A stretch of 64,000 nt of DNA, from the NCBI GenBank assembly GCA_024233305.1, contig JACKPV010000024.1, forward strand, positions 366,766-430,765, in the 5' to 3' direction. Source of the stretch: Verrucomicrobiales bacterium. GTDB taxonomy: Bacteria > Verrucomicrobiota > Verrucomicrobiia > Limisphaerales > J093. A program made the position numbers and the translations under genes. Of this stretch, positions 1 through 9,039 are shown one piece after another (the first letter of the stretch is position 1; each line of letters opens with the position of its first letter). The notes beneath the pieces were generated by a model. The model was not told the origin of the DNA, searched no databases, and saw only the letters and a list, made by a program, of their open reading frames with translations.

Positions 1-123
1 CCGGGGCAGACCAGTTGCGCCAGGAGGTGTTCGCGCAGCCGCTGCTGGCAGGAACCGACGGTGGCGGCCTGGGGGGCGCACTGGTTCCAGAGCGCTTCCC
101 AGTGGGTCAGGAGGGGCGCGGAG
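1..123 (-). CDS. Transposase, N-terminal fragment cut by the window edge
   Basis: On the minus strand this frame has no ATG of its own. It opens right after an in-frame TGA next to the nine-A run at 124-132, and its first residues include LLTHWEALWNQCAP and LREHLLAQLVCP. That is the kind of helical start seen in DDE transposases that follow a short AbrB-like domain in Verrucomicrobia, perhaps IS701-like; I recall the resemblance but could not search. The fragment is in the -1 frame relative to the AbrB-like ORF and overlaps its last codons. It is therefore most likely translated as a fusion by -1 frameshifting, or the element carries a disabling indel. The catalytic part lies outside the window. 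Confidence 0.55.
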
Positions 124-325
124 TTTTTTTTTCAGGGATCGGCACCGGGGAAGGCGGAACGACGGGGCGGTGAGCGATGAGGTAAGCCTTGTTCTCAATG
201 ATCCACTCGACGGTTTCGCCTTTCTGGAACTCGAGGGCTTCGGCGAGGGCGGTGGGGAAGTTGATGTAGTACTGGTCGGCGCCCTTTTTGCGGGAGATGA
301 GCTGGACTTTGGTGGGGTATCCCAT
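107..325 (-). CDS. AbrB/SpoVT-like N-terminal ORF of an insertion sequence
   Basis: This 72-residue protein has a short beta-rich domain (roughly residues 5-50: KVQLISRKKG, QYYINFPTALAEAL, FQKGETVEWII). It resembles the swapped-hairpin AbrB/MazE/SpoVT DNA-binding fold, followed by a Pro-rich linker. In the family such domains usually bind DNA as dimers; here the likely role is recognition of the element's own ends or control of transposase level. The ORF ends on a Lys-Lys codon pair embedded in nine A residues, and the transposase frame continues in -1 immediately beyond. The two therefore look like one gene read through a slippery site. It starts at an ATG at 325. It could alternatively be a stand-alone antitoxin-like regulator. 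Confidence 0.6.
   Translation of the reverse strand: MGYPTKVQLISRKKGADQYYINFPTALAEALEFQKGETVEWIIENKAYLIAHRPVVPPSPVPIPEKKTPRPS
124..132 (-). promoter_or_regulatory. Nine-A slippery run, candidate -1 frameshift site
   Basis: On the coding (minus) strand the AbrB-like frame reads GAA AAA AAA ACT, which contains the canonical A AAA AAA heptamer. The downstream transposase frame is open only in -1 and has a TGA just before the run. Known IS elements (IS1, IS3 families) use A6-A7 runs of this kind for programmed -1 frameshifting or transcriptional slippage. A disabling homopolymer indel would look the same. Confidence 0.5.
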
Positions 326-610
326 GGCTGGAGTTGGGGGGGTAGGGTCGTGGCAGAGTCAATCTCTAGCGAATATACTAGAGTCGATGCCACAGAGAAT
401 GAAGGCAAAATTGCGCCTTCCGGGTCAGGGCGAGTGACAAAGTAGCTGGAGGGGGTTGAACGGGGGGCCGGAGGGCGGTTGGCGACGGGTCCGAGCGGGG
501 CATGGAGGCGATGAAAGCCCGCATTTGGGCCTGCTTGCGGCTCCGGCGGACACACCGATCCCTCCCCGCGGCAGCGCCCCGGGGTGAGCGACTCGGTTTG
601 GGTGGGTCGG

Positions 611-2501
611 CTACGCCGGTGGCGACATGAACCGACGGATCAGGCCACCAGGATGGCGACAGATGTGCAACTCGTAGTCGGGCAGCGACTTCTTGCCCCC
701 GCGTTTGTAGCGCTGCTGTTCGTGCAGGAAGATGGTCAGGGAGCGAAACAGGGACAGCACCCGCGCCGTGTTGGTCTCCGCCACCGGACAGCGATCCTCA
801 TCCTGGGTGCGATCCCGCCGATGATGCTGGCCGTTCTCGATCTTCCAGTGACTGCGCACCAAGGCCAGCAGGGGGGCCGGCCCGGCCTCGTCGGTCCAGA
901 AACTGGTCGCCGCGTAGACGGTCTCCTCGGTGTGTTTGACCACTTGCCCGCCGCGGACATGATCGACCTTGCGGTCCACGCGCAACACCTGGGCCGCGCC
1001 GGCCAGTCCCAGGGTCTGGGGCGTGACCGCCACGCACCACAGCGCCCGGTCTTCAACCCGCCCGTGCCCCTTTTCGATGGTGCGGGCCTGAGGGGGGAAA
1101 AGCGCCCCCGAGGAGCGATTGGGCTTTGGCGAAGGCCCCGGGTTGATTGCCCTTGAGTATCAGGAGGTAATCGGCCCCGTTGCCCTGGGTGAGTTGCCGC
1201 GCGTTGGCCTTGGTGGTGTGGGCGGCATCGGTCGTGACACACACCCCGGCCAGGTCCATCGAGGACCAGTGCGCCGCGACCGCCGCCTCCTCGTTGGTGT
1301 TGGCTGGCACAGCCACTTGGTCCACCAGTCGCTGCTGGTCGGTGACGAAGTTGACCAGTGTCAGGGCTTTGTCGGCTTTGGGCTTCTGCAATTCTGCCGG
1401 GATCTCCTCGGGCGGTTCCGGGGCCGTGGCCACCGCCGGGGCCGGCGCGGCATTCTTGACCACCTTGCCGTCCAGGTGGAGGACCTCTGCCCGGCGGGGA
1501 TCCTCGCGGGCCATCCAGCCGACCAGCACGCCCTTGAGTTGCTCGACATCAATCTTTTTGAGCAAGCGGCGGAAGGTGCGCTCGCTGGGCACGTCGCATT
1601 GCCGGGGAGCCCCCGGGCGCGGGCGGCAACGCAACTGCCAGCGCTGACCGTGATTGAGGCTGGCGGCGAATTCGGCAATCGCGTGCGGCCCGTCGGAACC
1701 AGCCGCCACCGCCAGGGCGATCAAACTCAGCACCGTGGCCAGCGGATGCCGGAGGCCCTTGGGCCGGCGGGGTTCATGCATCTGCTCGGCGAAACACTGC
1801 CACAACGAAAACAACTGGCCCGTGGCCACCGGACAGGCCGGCGGCAGGGGCCGTTCATGGGCGGCCAGATGCGGCGGGAGTTGGGCCGCGCGCAGGTGCT
1901 TCAAGGCCGCGGGCCCCAGCGCCCGGACCCAGAGTTGCTTGGGATGGGTGGTGTCGGTGTAGAAGTCCTGCCAGTCGCGCTGGCAGCCCCGGGTGGAGCC
2001 GAGCCGTTGCCAGCCGGCGGCTTTGTAGCAGGTGCCCCGGAAGCGTTGCGGATCGACGAAGGTCTCGACCGCGAGCACGGGATGGCCGAAGTGCTGCTGC
2101 CAGTCCTGGGCCAGACGTTCACAGCTGAGCTTCAACACGCGCGAGGCCAGATTGGGCCAGCGCCCCGGGGCGGCCAGGACCAGGAAGCGCTGGTTTTGGG
2201 CCAGCAGATGGCGCCGGGCCGCCACCTCGCGGGCCGACCAATGCAGCCAGCGGTCCCGGGGCTTGAGGTGGAAGGCGGGCGAACAGAAGACCAGCAGGGC
2301 CAGCCACTGCCCCTGAAACTCGGCCACATAGCGCAGGGCCTGGCCCACGGCGGTGGCGTTCTTGAGGTAGTGCCTGCGGCGGAGAAGGTCGTCGAACCGG
2401 GGGCGTTCGGATTCCTTGATGAGACGCACCTGGACCCCTTGGAGCAACTCGGGTTCCGGGGGCAGTCCCTGGCTCACCACGTTGGAAAGATGGACCGACA
2501 T
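611..2501 (-). pseudogene. ISAs1-family transposase with N-terminal DruA-like (DUF4338) domain, frameshifted
   Basis: The first part (2501 down to about 1100) encodes about 460 meaningful residues. The N-terminal region (about residues 20-230, with RFDDLLRRRHYL near its start) resembles DUF4338, the domain also found in DruA of the Druantia antiphage system. An ISAs1-type DDE core follows, with HLDGKVVKN and VTTDAAHTT. The rest, including the SHWKIENGQHH box, lies in the -1 frame and ends at 611. The switch falls at a run of six C on the coding strand (1092-1097). Past it the first frame runs out at 1053, while the other frame gives the expected EKGHGRVEDRALW. The simplest reading is loss of one C from a longer C run, so the element is probably inactive. 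I could not place its terminal repeats. Confidence 0.8.
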
Positions 2502-2643
2502 GCCCGGAGTGAAGCAGGGGGAGGAGGGGGTGCCCAGAGAAATCGAACCAAATCTCTCCCTTCAAACCTCTTCCACGACTCCTTGACAACCGCCCTGCTT
2601 CCGGGTCGGAATCTAGTCCGCGAATCTAGCGAAGAGCCAAACT

Positions 2644-2674
2644 AGAACGGCCGCCCTTGATGGGCGGCCGTTCT
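2644..2674 (-). terminator. Intrinsic terminator downstream of pnp
   Basis: A perfect 13-bp stem (2644-2656 with 2662-2674) closes a 5-nt loop about 20 bp past the pnp stop codon. On the minus strand it is followed by AGTTTGGCTCTT, a modest T-rich tail. The position and the near-perfect stem fit the end of the rpsO-pnp transcript. Confidence 0.75.
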
Positions 2675-2694
2675 GCGTTTCCTGATAAGGAATC

Positions 2695-5529
2695 CTATTC
2701 GTCGGCCGGTGCGCGGCTCGCCTCGCCGCCTTCGCCACGGTCGGCGCGCTCACGTCGTTCGGCGCGCTCGCTCCGATCCGAGCGTTCCGCGCGATCACCT
2801 CTCTCGCTGCGCTCTCCGCGCTCACGGCCCTCACCACGCTCGGCCCGCTCCGGGCGGTCGCCACGGTCGCCACGGTCGCCACGGTCGCCACGGTCGCCAC
2901 GGTCGCCACGGTCGCCACGGTCGCCACGGTCGCCACGGTCACCACGGTCACCACGGTCACCACGGTCACCACGGTCACCACGGTCACCACGGTCACCACG
3001 GTCACCACGGTCACCACGGTCACCACGGTCACCACGGTCACCACGGTCACCACGGTCACCACGGTCACTGCGCTCGCCGCGATCACTGGTTCGCCGCTCC
3101 GGACGGTCCTCTTGACTGGCTGCCGGGCGTTCGCCCGAACTTTCACCCCGACCGCCGCGTCCGCGACGCCCACGACCACCCCGCCGGCGGCGGTCGCCGC
3201 CACGGTCGCCGCCCGCGCGGTCGCCCGACCGCTCGGAGCGTTCGCCGGGTTCACGGGATCCCTGGCTGCTGCGTCGCGCCGGGCGCTCGCCGGCGTCCTC
3301 GTCCTCGTCGTCGAAATCGCCGCGGGCGGCCTTCTCGACGGCCGCCTCTTCCTCGGTCAACGGCTCGTCATCGAAATCCTCATCGACCTCGTCGAGCGGC
3401 TCTTCGCCGCGCTCCTGGCGGTCGCGATCTTCCATTGCAGACTTGCGCGACAGACGGACGCGGCCCTTTTCGTCAACCCCCAGGCACTTGACCCAGATCT
3501 CGTCGCCGAGCTTGACGATGTCCTCGACCCGCTTGACCCGGAAGTTGGCCAGTTCGCTGATATGGACCAAGCCGTCCTGGCCAGGAAAGACCTCGACGAA
3601 GCAGCCGAAGTCCTTGATTGTGACGACCTTGCCCCGGTAGATCTTGCCCGCTTCCACCTCGGCGGTAATCGCCTCGATTTCGCGCCGGGCAACCTCCATG
3701 CCTTCGGGGCTGCGCGAGTAGACCAGCACGGTGCCGTCGTCCTCGATGTTGATCTCGCAACCCGACTCGTCGACGATGCGTTTGATGTTCTTCCCGCCGG
3801 GACCGATGAGGGCGCCGATCTTCTCGGGATTGATCTTGATGCTGAGAATGCGCGGGGCGTACTTGCTCAGCTCGGTCCGCGGCGCGGGCAGCGTCGTGGC
3901 CATGATCTCGAGGATCTGCTGCCGGGCGACGCGCGCCCTCTCGACCGCCTCACCCATGATGTGGTGCGGCAGCCCCTTGAGCTTGAGATCGAGCTGGAAA
4001 CCCGTGATGCCCTTTTCCGTTCCGGCGATCTTGCAGTCCATGTCGCCGAAGAAATCCTCCGAACCGATGATGTCGGTCAGGAGCTTGTATTGCGCGAGTT
4101 CGCCCGTGGCGGATTCCTCGGTGCACAGACCTACGGAGATGCCGGCCACCGGTCGGGGCATGGGCACGCCGGCATCCATCAAAGCCAGGGTGCCGGCACA
4201 GACGGTCGCCATCGAGGTCGACCCGTTGCTTTCCATGATCTCGCTCGTGACCCGCACGGCGTAGGGGAACTCGTCAAACGGCACCAGGGGTTCGATCGAG
4301 CGTTCGGCGAGTGCGCCGTGGCCGATTTCCCGTCGACCGGGTCCCATGATGCGGCCGGTTTCGCCGACGCTGAAGTTCGGGAAGTTGTAATGCAGGATGA
4401 ACTGCTTCTCGCTCTCCCCGCCGGTGTAGGCGTCGATGTCCTGGGAATCCTCGACCGTACCCAGGGTAGCCAGGCAGAGGGCCTGGGTCTCGCCGCGACT
4501 GAACACCGCGGAACCGTGGGCGCGGGGCAGCAGGCCGACCTGGCAGGAGATCGGACGGACCTCGTCCATGCCGCGACCGTCAAGCCGCTTGCCTTCGCGA
4601 AGAATCAACTCGCGGACGGCGTCCCGCTGCATCGCGTAGAAGAGGGACTTCAAGATCGCCGGAGAGGCCTTTTCCTCACCGAACTTCTCGACCAGCTTCG
4701 GTCCGACTTCGTCGGTGATGGCCCGCCAGGCGGTTTCCCGGGCCTGTTTGCCTGCGGTCAGCAGGGCCGGCATGACGCGATCACCCACCAGCGCGTTCGC
4801 CTCGTCCGCCACTTCCTTCGGCACGAGTTGGGTGACGATGCTCCGCTTGGCCTTGCCGGCCTTGGCGGCGAGTTCCTTCTGGGCCGTAATCAGCGGCTGA
4901 CAGCAGGAATGGGCGAAGTGCAGCGCCGCCACGAAGTCGGCGTCGGGAATCTCGTTCGCGGCGCCCTCGAACATGACCAACTCCTTCTCGCTGCCCACGT
5001 AGACGAGGTCGAGATCGCTCTCGGTCATCTGGGAATGGGTGGGGTTGGCGACGAACTGGCCGTTGATCCGCCCGACGCGCACCGCCCCCAACGGGCCGGC
5101 GAACGGGATGTCGCTGACGGTGAGCGCGGCCGAAGCGCCGATGATGCTCAGGATGTCGGCGTCGTTTTCGCCGTCCGCACTGAGCAGGATGCTCTGAATC
5201 TGGACGTCATTGAACCAGCCCTTGGGGAAGAGCGGGCGAATGGGCCGGTCGGTCATCCGGCAGGTGAGAATCTCCTTCTCCGAGGGACGTCCTTCGCGTT
5301 TGAAATAGCCACCGGGAAAACGCCCCGCGGCGGCCGCCTTCTCGCGGTAATCGACGGTAAGAGGCAGGAAGTCGATGCCGTCACGGGGGGTGAGGGCGGC
5401 CACGGCGGCGGTCATGACGATCGTCTCGCCGAGTTGAACGGTAACCGAGCCGTCAGCCAGTTTGGCCAGCGCGCCGGTTTCAATGTGAATGGTTCCGGCC
5501 CCGACAGGGACCGATATCTTTTCGGGCAT
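2695..5529 (-). CDS. pnp: Polyribonucleotide nucleotidyltransferase (PNPase)
   Basis: PNPase degrades RNA 3' to 5' by phosphorolysis and is the core of the RNA degradosome. The protein has two RNase PH domains (about residues 10-230 and 320-540, with active-site segment FFGDMDCKIAGT). A KH domain follows with the GPGG loop near residue 576 (IGPGGKNIKRI), then an S1 domain at about 626-696 (FGCFVEVFPGQDGLVHISEL). The core of about 700 residues matches the family. The extra 240 residues form an acidic then Arg/Gly/Asp/Glu-rich, presumably disordered tail containing about two dozen Asp-Arg-Gly repeats. Such RG-rich tails could bind RNA or recruit degradosome partners, which is inference. The start ATG at 5529 follows a GGAG ribosome-binding site. 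It lies downstream of rpsO, the classic rpsO-pnp order. Confidence 0.97.
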   Translation of the reverse strand: MPEKISVPVGAGTIHIETGALAKLADGSVTVQLGETIVMTAAVAALTPRDGIDFLPLTVDYREKAAAAGRFPGGYFKREGRPSEKEILTCRMTDRPIRPLFPKGWFNDVQIQSILLSADGENDADILSIIGASAALTVSDIPFAGPLGAVRVGRINGQFVANPTHSQMTESDLDLVYVGSEKELVMFEGAANEIPDADFVAALHFAHSCCQPLITAQKELAAKAGKAKRSIVTQLVPKEVADEANALVGDRVMPALLTAGKQARETAWRAITDEVGPKLVEKFGEEKASPAILKSLFYAMQRDAVRELILREGKRLDGRGMDEVRPISCQVGLLPRAHGSAVFSRGETQALCLATLGTVEDSQDIDAYTGGESEKQFILHYNFPNFSVGETGRIMGPGRREIGHGALAERSIEPLVPFDEFPYAVRVTSEIMESNGSTSMATVCAGTLALMDAGVPMPRPVAGISVGLCTEESATGELAQYKLLTDIIGSEDFFGDMDCKIAGTEKGITGFQLDLKLKGLPHHIMGEAVERARVARQQILEIMATTLPAPRTELSKYAPRILSIKINPEKIGALIGPGGKNIKRIVDESGCEINIEDDGTVLVYSRSPEGMEVARREIEAITAEVEAGKIYRGKVVTIKDFGCFVEVFPGQDGLVHISELANFRVKRVEDIVKLGDEIWVKCLGVDEKGRVRLSRKSAMEDRDRQERGEEPLDEVDEDFDDEPLTEEEAAVEKAARGDFDDEDEDAGERPARRSSQGSREPGERSERSGDRAGGDRGGDRRRRGGRGRRGRGGRGESSGERPAASQEDRPERRTSDRGERSDRGDRGDRGDRGDRGDRGDRGDRGDRGDRGDRGDRGDRGDRGDRGDRGDRGDRGDRGDRGDRGDRGDRGDRPERAERGEGRERGERSERGDRAERSDRSERAERRERADRGEGGEASRAPADE
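2853..3070 (-). repeat. 9-bp tandem repeat inside pnp encoding Asp-Arg-Gly
   Basis: About 24 head-to-tail copies of a 9-bp unit (GACCGTGGT or GACCGTGGC on the coding strand) encode DRG repeats in the PNPase tail, about residues 820-892. The copies fall into two uniform blocks. About 14 use GGT for Gly (higher coordinates) and about 9 use GGC (lower coordinates), with no mixing. This points to recent expansion by replication slippage or unequal exchange. The repeat stays in frame throughout. Confidence 0.95.
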
Positions 5530-5726
5530 TATGGTGCTCCTAACGAATGCACCTGCCGGCCCGGAGGAACTTCAGTCAAACCCTCGGATCGGAGAGGGGC
5601 TGAATGAAATTTCCCTGGGCCAACAGGCAGGTCAGCACAGCAGGTTGCGACTGCCGCGGGTCCGGGCTGTGCTTTGCCGGACCGGTTGTTCGATTACCGA
5701 AGTGGGCAGCCGGGTTACTCATCGCT

Positions 5727-5746
5727 GCCGGGTCATCCGACCCGGC
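5727..5746 (-). other. Hairpin between rpsO and pnp
   Basis: A perfect 8-bp GC stem (5727-5734 with 5739-5746) with a 4-nt loop lies just past the rpsO stop, within the 227-bp spacer before pnp. There is no T run after it on the minus strand, so it is more likely a leaky terminator or an RNA processing/protection hairpin than a strong terminator. In other bacteria the rpsO-pnp spacer holds an RNase III site used in pnp autoregulation. Confidence 0.4.
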
Positions 5747-5756
5747 ACCAGCGGAA

Positions 5757-6014
5757 TCAGCGACGCAGATGGAGCTTCTGAGTCAACGCCGAGTAACGGT
5801 TGACATCAATGTTCTTGACGTAATCCAAAAGCCGCCGTCGCTGGCCGACCATCATCAGCAGGCCGCGCCGTGAACTGTGATCTTTCTTGTGCTTCTGGAG
5901 ATGCTCGTTGAGGTGGTTGATGCGTTGCGTCAACAGCGCCACCTGCACGTCCGCCGACCCGGTGTCGGTGTCGTGCAGGCGATAATCCTCAATGGTCTTA
6001 GACTTGGACTCCAT
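5757..6014 (-). CDS. rpsO: 30S ribosomal protein S15
   Basis: This 85-residue protein matches S15, a primary 16S rRNA-binding protein of the small-subunit central domain. The family signature is clear: HDTDTGSADVQVALLT near the N-terminus, then INHLNEHLQKHKKDHSSRRGLL and a basic end with RRRLLDYV. The ATG at 6014 gives the usual S15 length; the same frame stays open far upstream, but that extension is only the antisense of the GH2 gene. It precedes pnp by 227 bp on the same strand, the conserved rpsO-pnp arrangement, and is divergent from the GH2 gene. Confidence 0.97.
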   Translation of the reverse strand: MESKSKTIEDYRLHDTDTGSADVQVALLTQRINHLNEHLQKHKKDHSSRRGLLMMVGQRRRLLDYVKNIDVNRYSALTQKLHLRR

Positions 6015-6120
6015 ATCGTCGCTATTCCAACAAACAGAGCCGGTAAAGTAGGAGTGCCCTCCGGGACTGTAAAGCACTTTCGACAGCACTTTCACGGGCC
6101 GCGCGGAGCCGCATCCAGCC

Positions 6121-6149
6121 TTGCCTCCTCCCGCCCAAGCTTGTATAAG
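6121..6149 (+). promoter_or_regulatory. Sigma-70-like promoter for the GH2 gene
   Basis: TTGCCT (6121-6126), a 17-bp spacer and TATAAG (6144-6149) lie just before the ATG at 6159. Only 9 nt separate the -10 box from the start codon, so the transcript would have a leader of about 0-3 nt and no ribosome-binding site. Confidence 0.6.
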
Positions 6150-6158
6150 CCTTTCCTT

Positions 6159-9020
6159 ATGAAATCCACCCTCGGCGCAGGCCTCGCCCTGCTGGCGTGG
6201 TCCTGGGTTGCGTTTCCCGTCGAGCCTGCGGTCCTCCCCCTCGACGGAAGCTGGCGGGTGGCCTTGGATCCCCAGGACCAGGGCCTGGCCGGGGCTTGGT
6301 TCGCGGACACCCTGCCCGGATCCGCAATCATGCCCCTGCCGGGCACCACCGACCAAGCCGGGCTCGGTCCGCCCCTGGACCTCGCGACCATGTCGCATCC
6401 GGTCGCCCCGCCGCGGGTATTCTGGCCGAGCGCCCCCGAAACCGAGCGTGCGGACGAGGCCGGCGCCCTGGTCCGACCGCGGCTGTACCTCGGTCGGGCG
6501 TGGTATCAACGCGACTTCAACGTGCCGGACGCCTGGCAACACCGCTTCGTTACCCTCACCCTCGAACGGGTGCTCTGGTCCAGCGCCGCATGGATCGACG
6601 GACGTCCGCTTGGGACCAGTGACAGTCTCGTGGCGCCGCACGAATACGACCTCGGCCCGCTTGCGCCCGGTCCGCATCGGCTGACCCTTGCCGTCGACAA
6701 CCGGCTCATCCACAACCTCGGCTTCGCGGGGCATGCCTACGGGGCCGAAACACAATCCCGCTGGAACGGGATCGTCGGGCACCTCGAATTGCGCGCCCGG
6801 GCGCGCGTGTTCACCCGTGGCTTGCGTGTGCTGCCCGCCCCCGACGCCAGCGAGGTCCAGGCCCAGGCCGTCATCGAGAACACCGAAGACACGCACCAGT
6901 GCAGAACGGCCACCTGGAGGATCGAGTGCCTTGAGGACGGGCGGGAGGTCGGGGCCCTGGCCACATCCCTGATCCTTGCGCCCGGCGCCAGCACGATCGT
7001 GGCCGTGACGCCCATCTCCGGTGGCGGACGGCTTTGGGACGAGTTCAACCCTGTTCTTCACCGCTTGCGCTTGGTGCTGTCGGCCGCCGGGGAGGACCCG
7101 GACGACGAAGACGAGGCGTTCGCGACGTTCGGTTTCCGCCATTTCGAGCGGGACGGTCGTCACCTGCGGGTGAACGGCCGTCGCCTTTTTCTGCGCGGCA
7201 CCCTTGACTGCTGCGTGTATCCGCGGACTGGGCATCCCCCGATGAGCGCCGCGGAATGGCGCCGGGTGCTGGGCACGGTCAAGGCGCACGGGTTCAACCA
7301 CGTCCGCTATCACACGTGGTGCCCCCCCGAGGCGGCGTTCGAAGCGGCGGATGAACTGGGGTTGTATCTGGCGCCGGAAACCCCGTTCTGGGTGGATGAC
7401 TGGATCGTCGAGCGGACCCCCACGCATCCGCAGCCGCTGGGCCGCGATCCGGACGTGACGGAATACGTGCGGCGGGAAATCCGCCGGATCAGCGAGGCCT
7501 ACGGCAACCACCCGTCGTTCGCGCTGTTCTGCATCGGCAACGAGTTCGGCAACCGCGGCACGGACTGGGAAACGGTCGAGGCGCTCCTGGCGGAGGCGAA
7601 GCAGGCGGACCCCCGGCACTTGTTCAACGGGAGCACGGCCCGACGTGCGGTGCCGTCGGATGACTTCTGGACCACGCATTCGACGGGCACGGCGGGAACG
7701 CGCGGGGTTGGCCCGGCCCGGACGGACTGGGATTTCCGCGCGGCCGCCGCCTCGACGCCGCTGCCGATCATCGCGCACGAAACCGGTCAGCGCCCGGTCT
7801 TCCCGGATTACGATCAGTTGTTGCCGAAGTTCACCGGACCGCTGCAACCGCTGAACTACGCGCGGCTGGGGCGGCTCCTGCGCGCGTCGGGACTGGCGGA
7901 CCAGAGGCGCGATTTCCAGCGGGCCTCAGCGAGGTTTCAACTGGCGCAATACAAGGCCGAGCATGAAGCCATGCTGCGCACCCCGGACTATGCCGGCTAC
8001 CAGTTGCTCATGCTGAATGACTTCACCGGCCAGAGCGAGGCCCTGGTCGGGGTGCTCGATCCGTTCTGGGAACCGAAGGGAATCGTGTCGGTGGCCGACG
8101 TGCGACAGTGGAACCAACCGGTGGTTCCGCTCGCCCGCTTCGCGCGGTATGTCTGGAGCACGACCGACACCTTCACCGCCGCGATCGAAGTGGCGCAATA
8201 CGGGCCCGCCGATCTGCCGGATGCCGGCGGGTCGTGGCGGTTGACGCGTCGGGACGGGACCGGACTGGCCGCGGGCACTTTTCCGGAACGACGCCTGCCG
8301 ACCGGCTCGATCACGGTGATTGGCGAGATCCGGGTGCCGTTGGACGGTTTGACAGAGGCGACCGCATTGAGGCTCGAGGTGAGCGTTGCCGGCAGCGCCA
8401 ACTCCTGGCCGCTCTGGGCGTATCCGCCGTCCACCGGAGAGGAGGACCCGGCCACGGTGGTGATCCGGCCCGCGTACGACGCCACCGCCCGCGAGGTTCT
8501 GGCGTCCGGCGGGAAGGTGCTGTTGCTGGCCCACGGACTCACGAACCGGTTCACCGCCCGGACCGGCTTTGCGTCCGTCTACTGGTCCGGCGGCTGGTGG
8601 GGCAACCGGTTTTCGTCTCTGGGGATCCTCTGCGACCCGGCCCACCCGGCCCTGCGCGAGTTTCCGAACGACGGGCACAGCGACTGGCAGTGGCACGACC
8701 TGACCCAGGGGGCGACCACGTTCGACCTGGCCGGCGCCCCGGCGGGTTTTCGACCGATCGTGCAGCCGGTGCCGGACTTCCACCACTGCCACCTGCTGGC
8801 GCAGATCTTCGAGACCCGCGTCGGCCCCGGAAGGCTGCTGGTGGTCGGCTACGACCTGTCCGGCGCGCCCGGCCCCGGTCCCGCCGCCGGACATTTGCGC
8901 CGGTGCCTGTTGCGCTACATGGTGGGCCCGGAGTTCAACCCAACGACCGAATTGCCGGCGGAGTGGCTGGAATCGCGGCTGGAACCGGAGCCGCCTGAAG
9001 CCCGCCCCGGCGCCAACTGA
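6159..9020 (+). CDS. Secreted glycoside hydrolase family 2 (beta-galactosidase/glucuronidase-like)
   Basis: The 953-residue protein begins with a signal peptide (MKSTLGAGLALLAWSWVAFP). A jelly-roll sugar-binding domain follows (about 25-200, YLGRAWYQRDFNVPDAW), then an immunoglobulin-like domain and a TIM barrel. GH2 enzymes cleave beta-glycosides with retention. The acid/base Glu is in GNEFG (residue 462) and the nucleophile Glu in IIAHETGQ (residue 541). The C-terminal 300 residues are less conserved and may bind substrate. The in-frame ORF extends upstream to 5877, but the signal peptide and the promoter at 6121-6149 support the ATG at 6159. It is followed closely by two genes in the same direction, so the three probably form an operon. 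The substrate cannot be read from sequence. Confidence 0.88.
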   Translation: MKSTLGAGLALLAWSWVAFPVEPAVLPLDGSWRVALDPQDQGLAGAWFADTLPGSAIMPLPGTTDQAGLGPPLDLATMSHPVAPPRVFWPSAPETERADEAGALVRPRLYLGRAWYQRDFNVPDAWQHRFVTLTLERVLWSSAAWIDGRPLGTSDSLVAPHEYDLGPLAPGPHRLTLAVDNRLIHNLGFAGHAYGAETQSRWNGIVGHLELRARARVFTRGLRVLPAPDASEVQAQAVIENTEDTHQCRTATWRIECLEDGREVGALATSLILAPGASTIVAVTPISGGGRLWDEFNPVLHRLRLVLSAAGEDPDDEDEAFATFGFRHFERDGRHLRVNGRRLFLRGTLDCCVYPRTGHPPMSAAEWRRVLGTVKAHGFNHVRYHTWCPPEAAFEAADELGLYLAPETPFWVDDWIVERTPTHPQPLGRDPDVTEYVRREIRRISEAYGNHPSFALFCIGNEFGNRGTDWETVEALLAEAKQADPRHLFNGSTARRAVPSDDFWTTHSTGTAGTRGVGPARTDWDFRAAAASTPLPIIAHETGQRPVFPDYDQLLPKFTGPLQPLNYARLGRLLRASGLADQRRDFQRASARFQLAQYKAEHEAMLRTPDYAGYQLLMLNDFTGQSEALVGVLDPFWEPKGIVSVADVRQWNQPVVPLARFARYVWSTTDTFTAAIEVAQYGPADLPDAGGSWRLTRRDGTGLAAGTFPERRLPTGSITVIGEIRVPLDGLTEATALRLEVSVAGSANSWPLWAYPPSTGEEDPATVVIRPAYDATAREVLASGGKVLLLAHGLTNRFTARTGFASVYWSGGWWGNRFSSLGILCDPAHPALREFPNDGHSDWQWHDLTQGATTFDLAGAPAGFRPIVQPVPDFHHCHLLAQIFETRVGPGRLLVVGYDLSGAPGPGPAAGHLRRCLLRYMVGPEFNPTTELPAEWLESRLEPEPPEARPGAN

Positions 9021-9039
9021 CCAACCGGAGAGAAGGCGC

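Noticed and set aside
361..383. CTAG-rich palindrome at 364-383 and a similar CTAG cluster near 2611-2632 as IS ends
   Set aside because: The two share only about ten bases and do not form a convincing inverted repeat. I could not place either IS end.
611..2501. A Druantia antiphage system
   Set aside because: Only the DruA-like domain is present and it is fused to a transposase. No DruB-E or helicase genes are nearby.
2853..3070. The 9-bp tandem array as a CRISPR or satellite
   Set aside because: There are no spacers, the unit is a whole number of codons and it lies in frame inside pnp.
3112..5607. An 831-codon plus-strand ORF opposite pnp
   Set aside because: It is the antisense of pnp, produced by GC-rich codon use. 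It has no recognisable domain.
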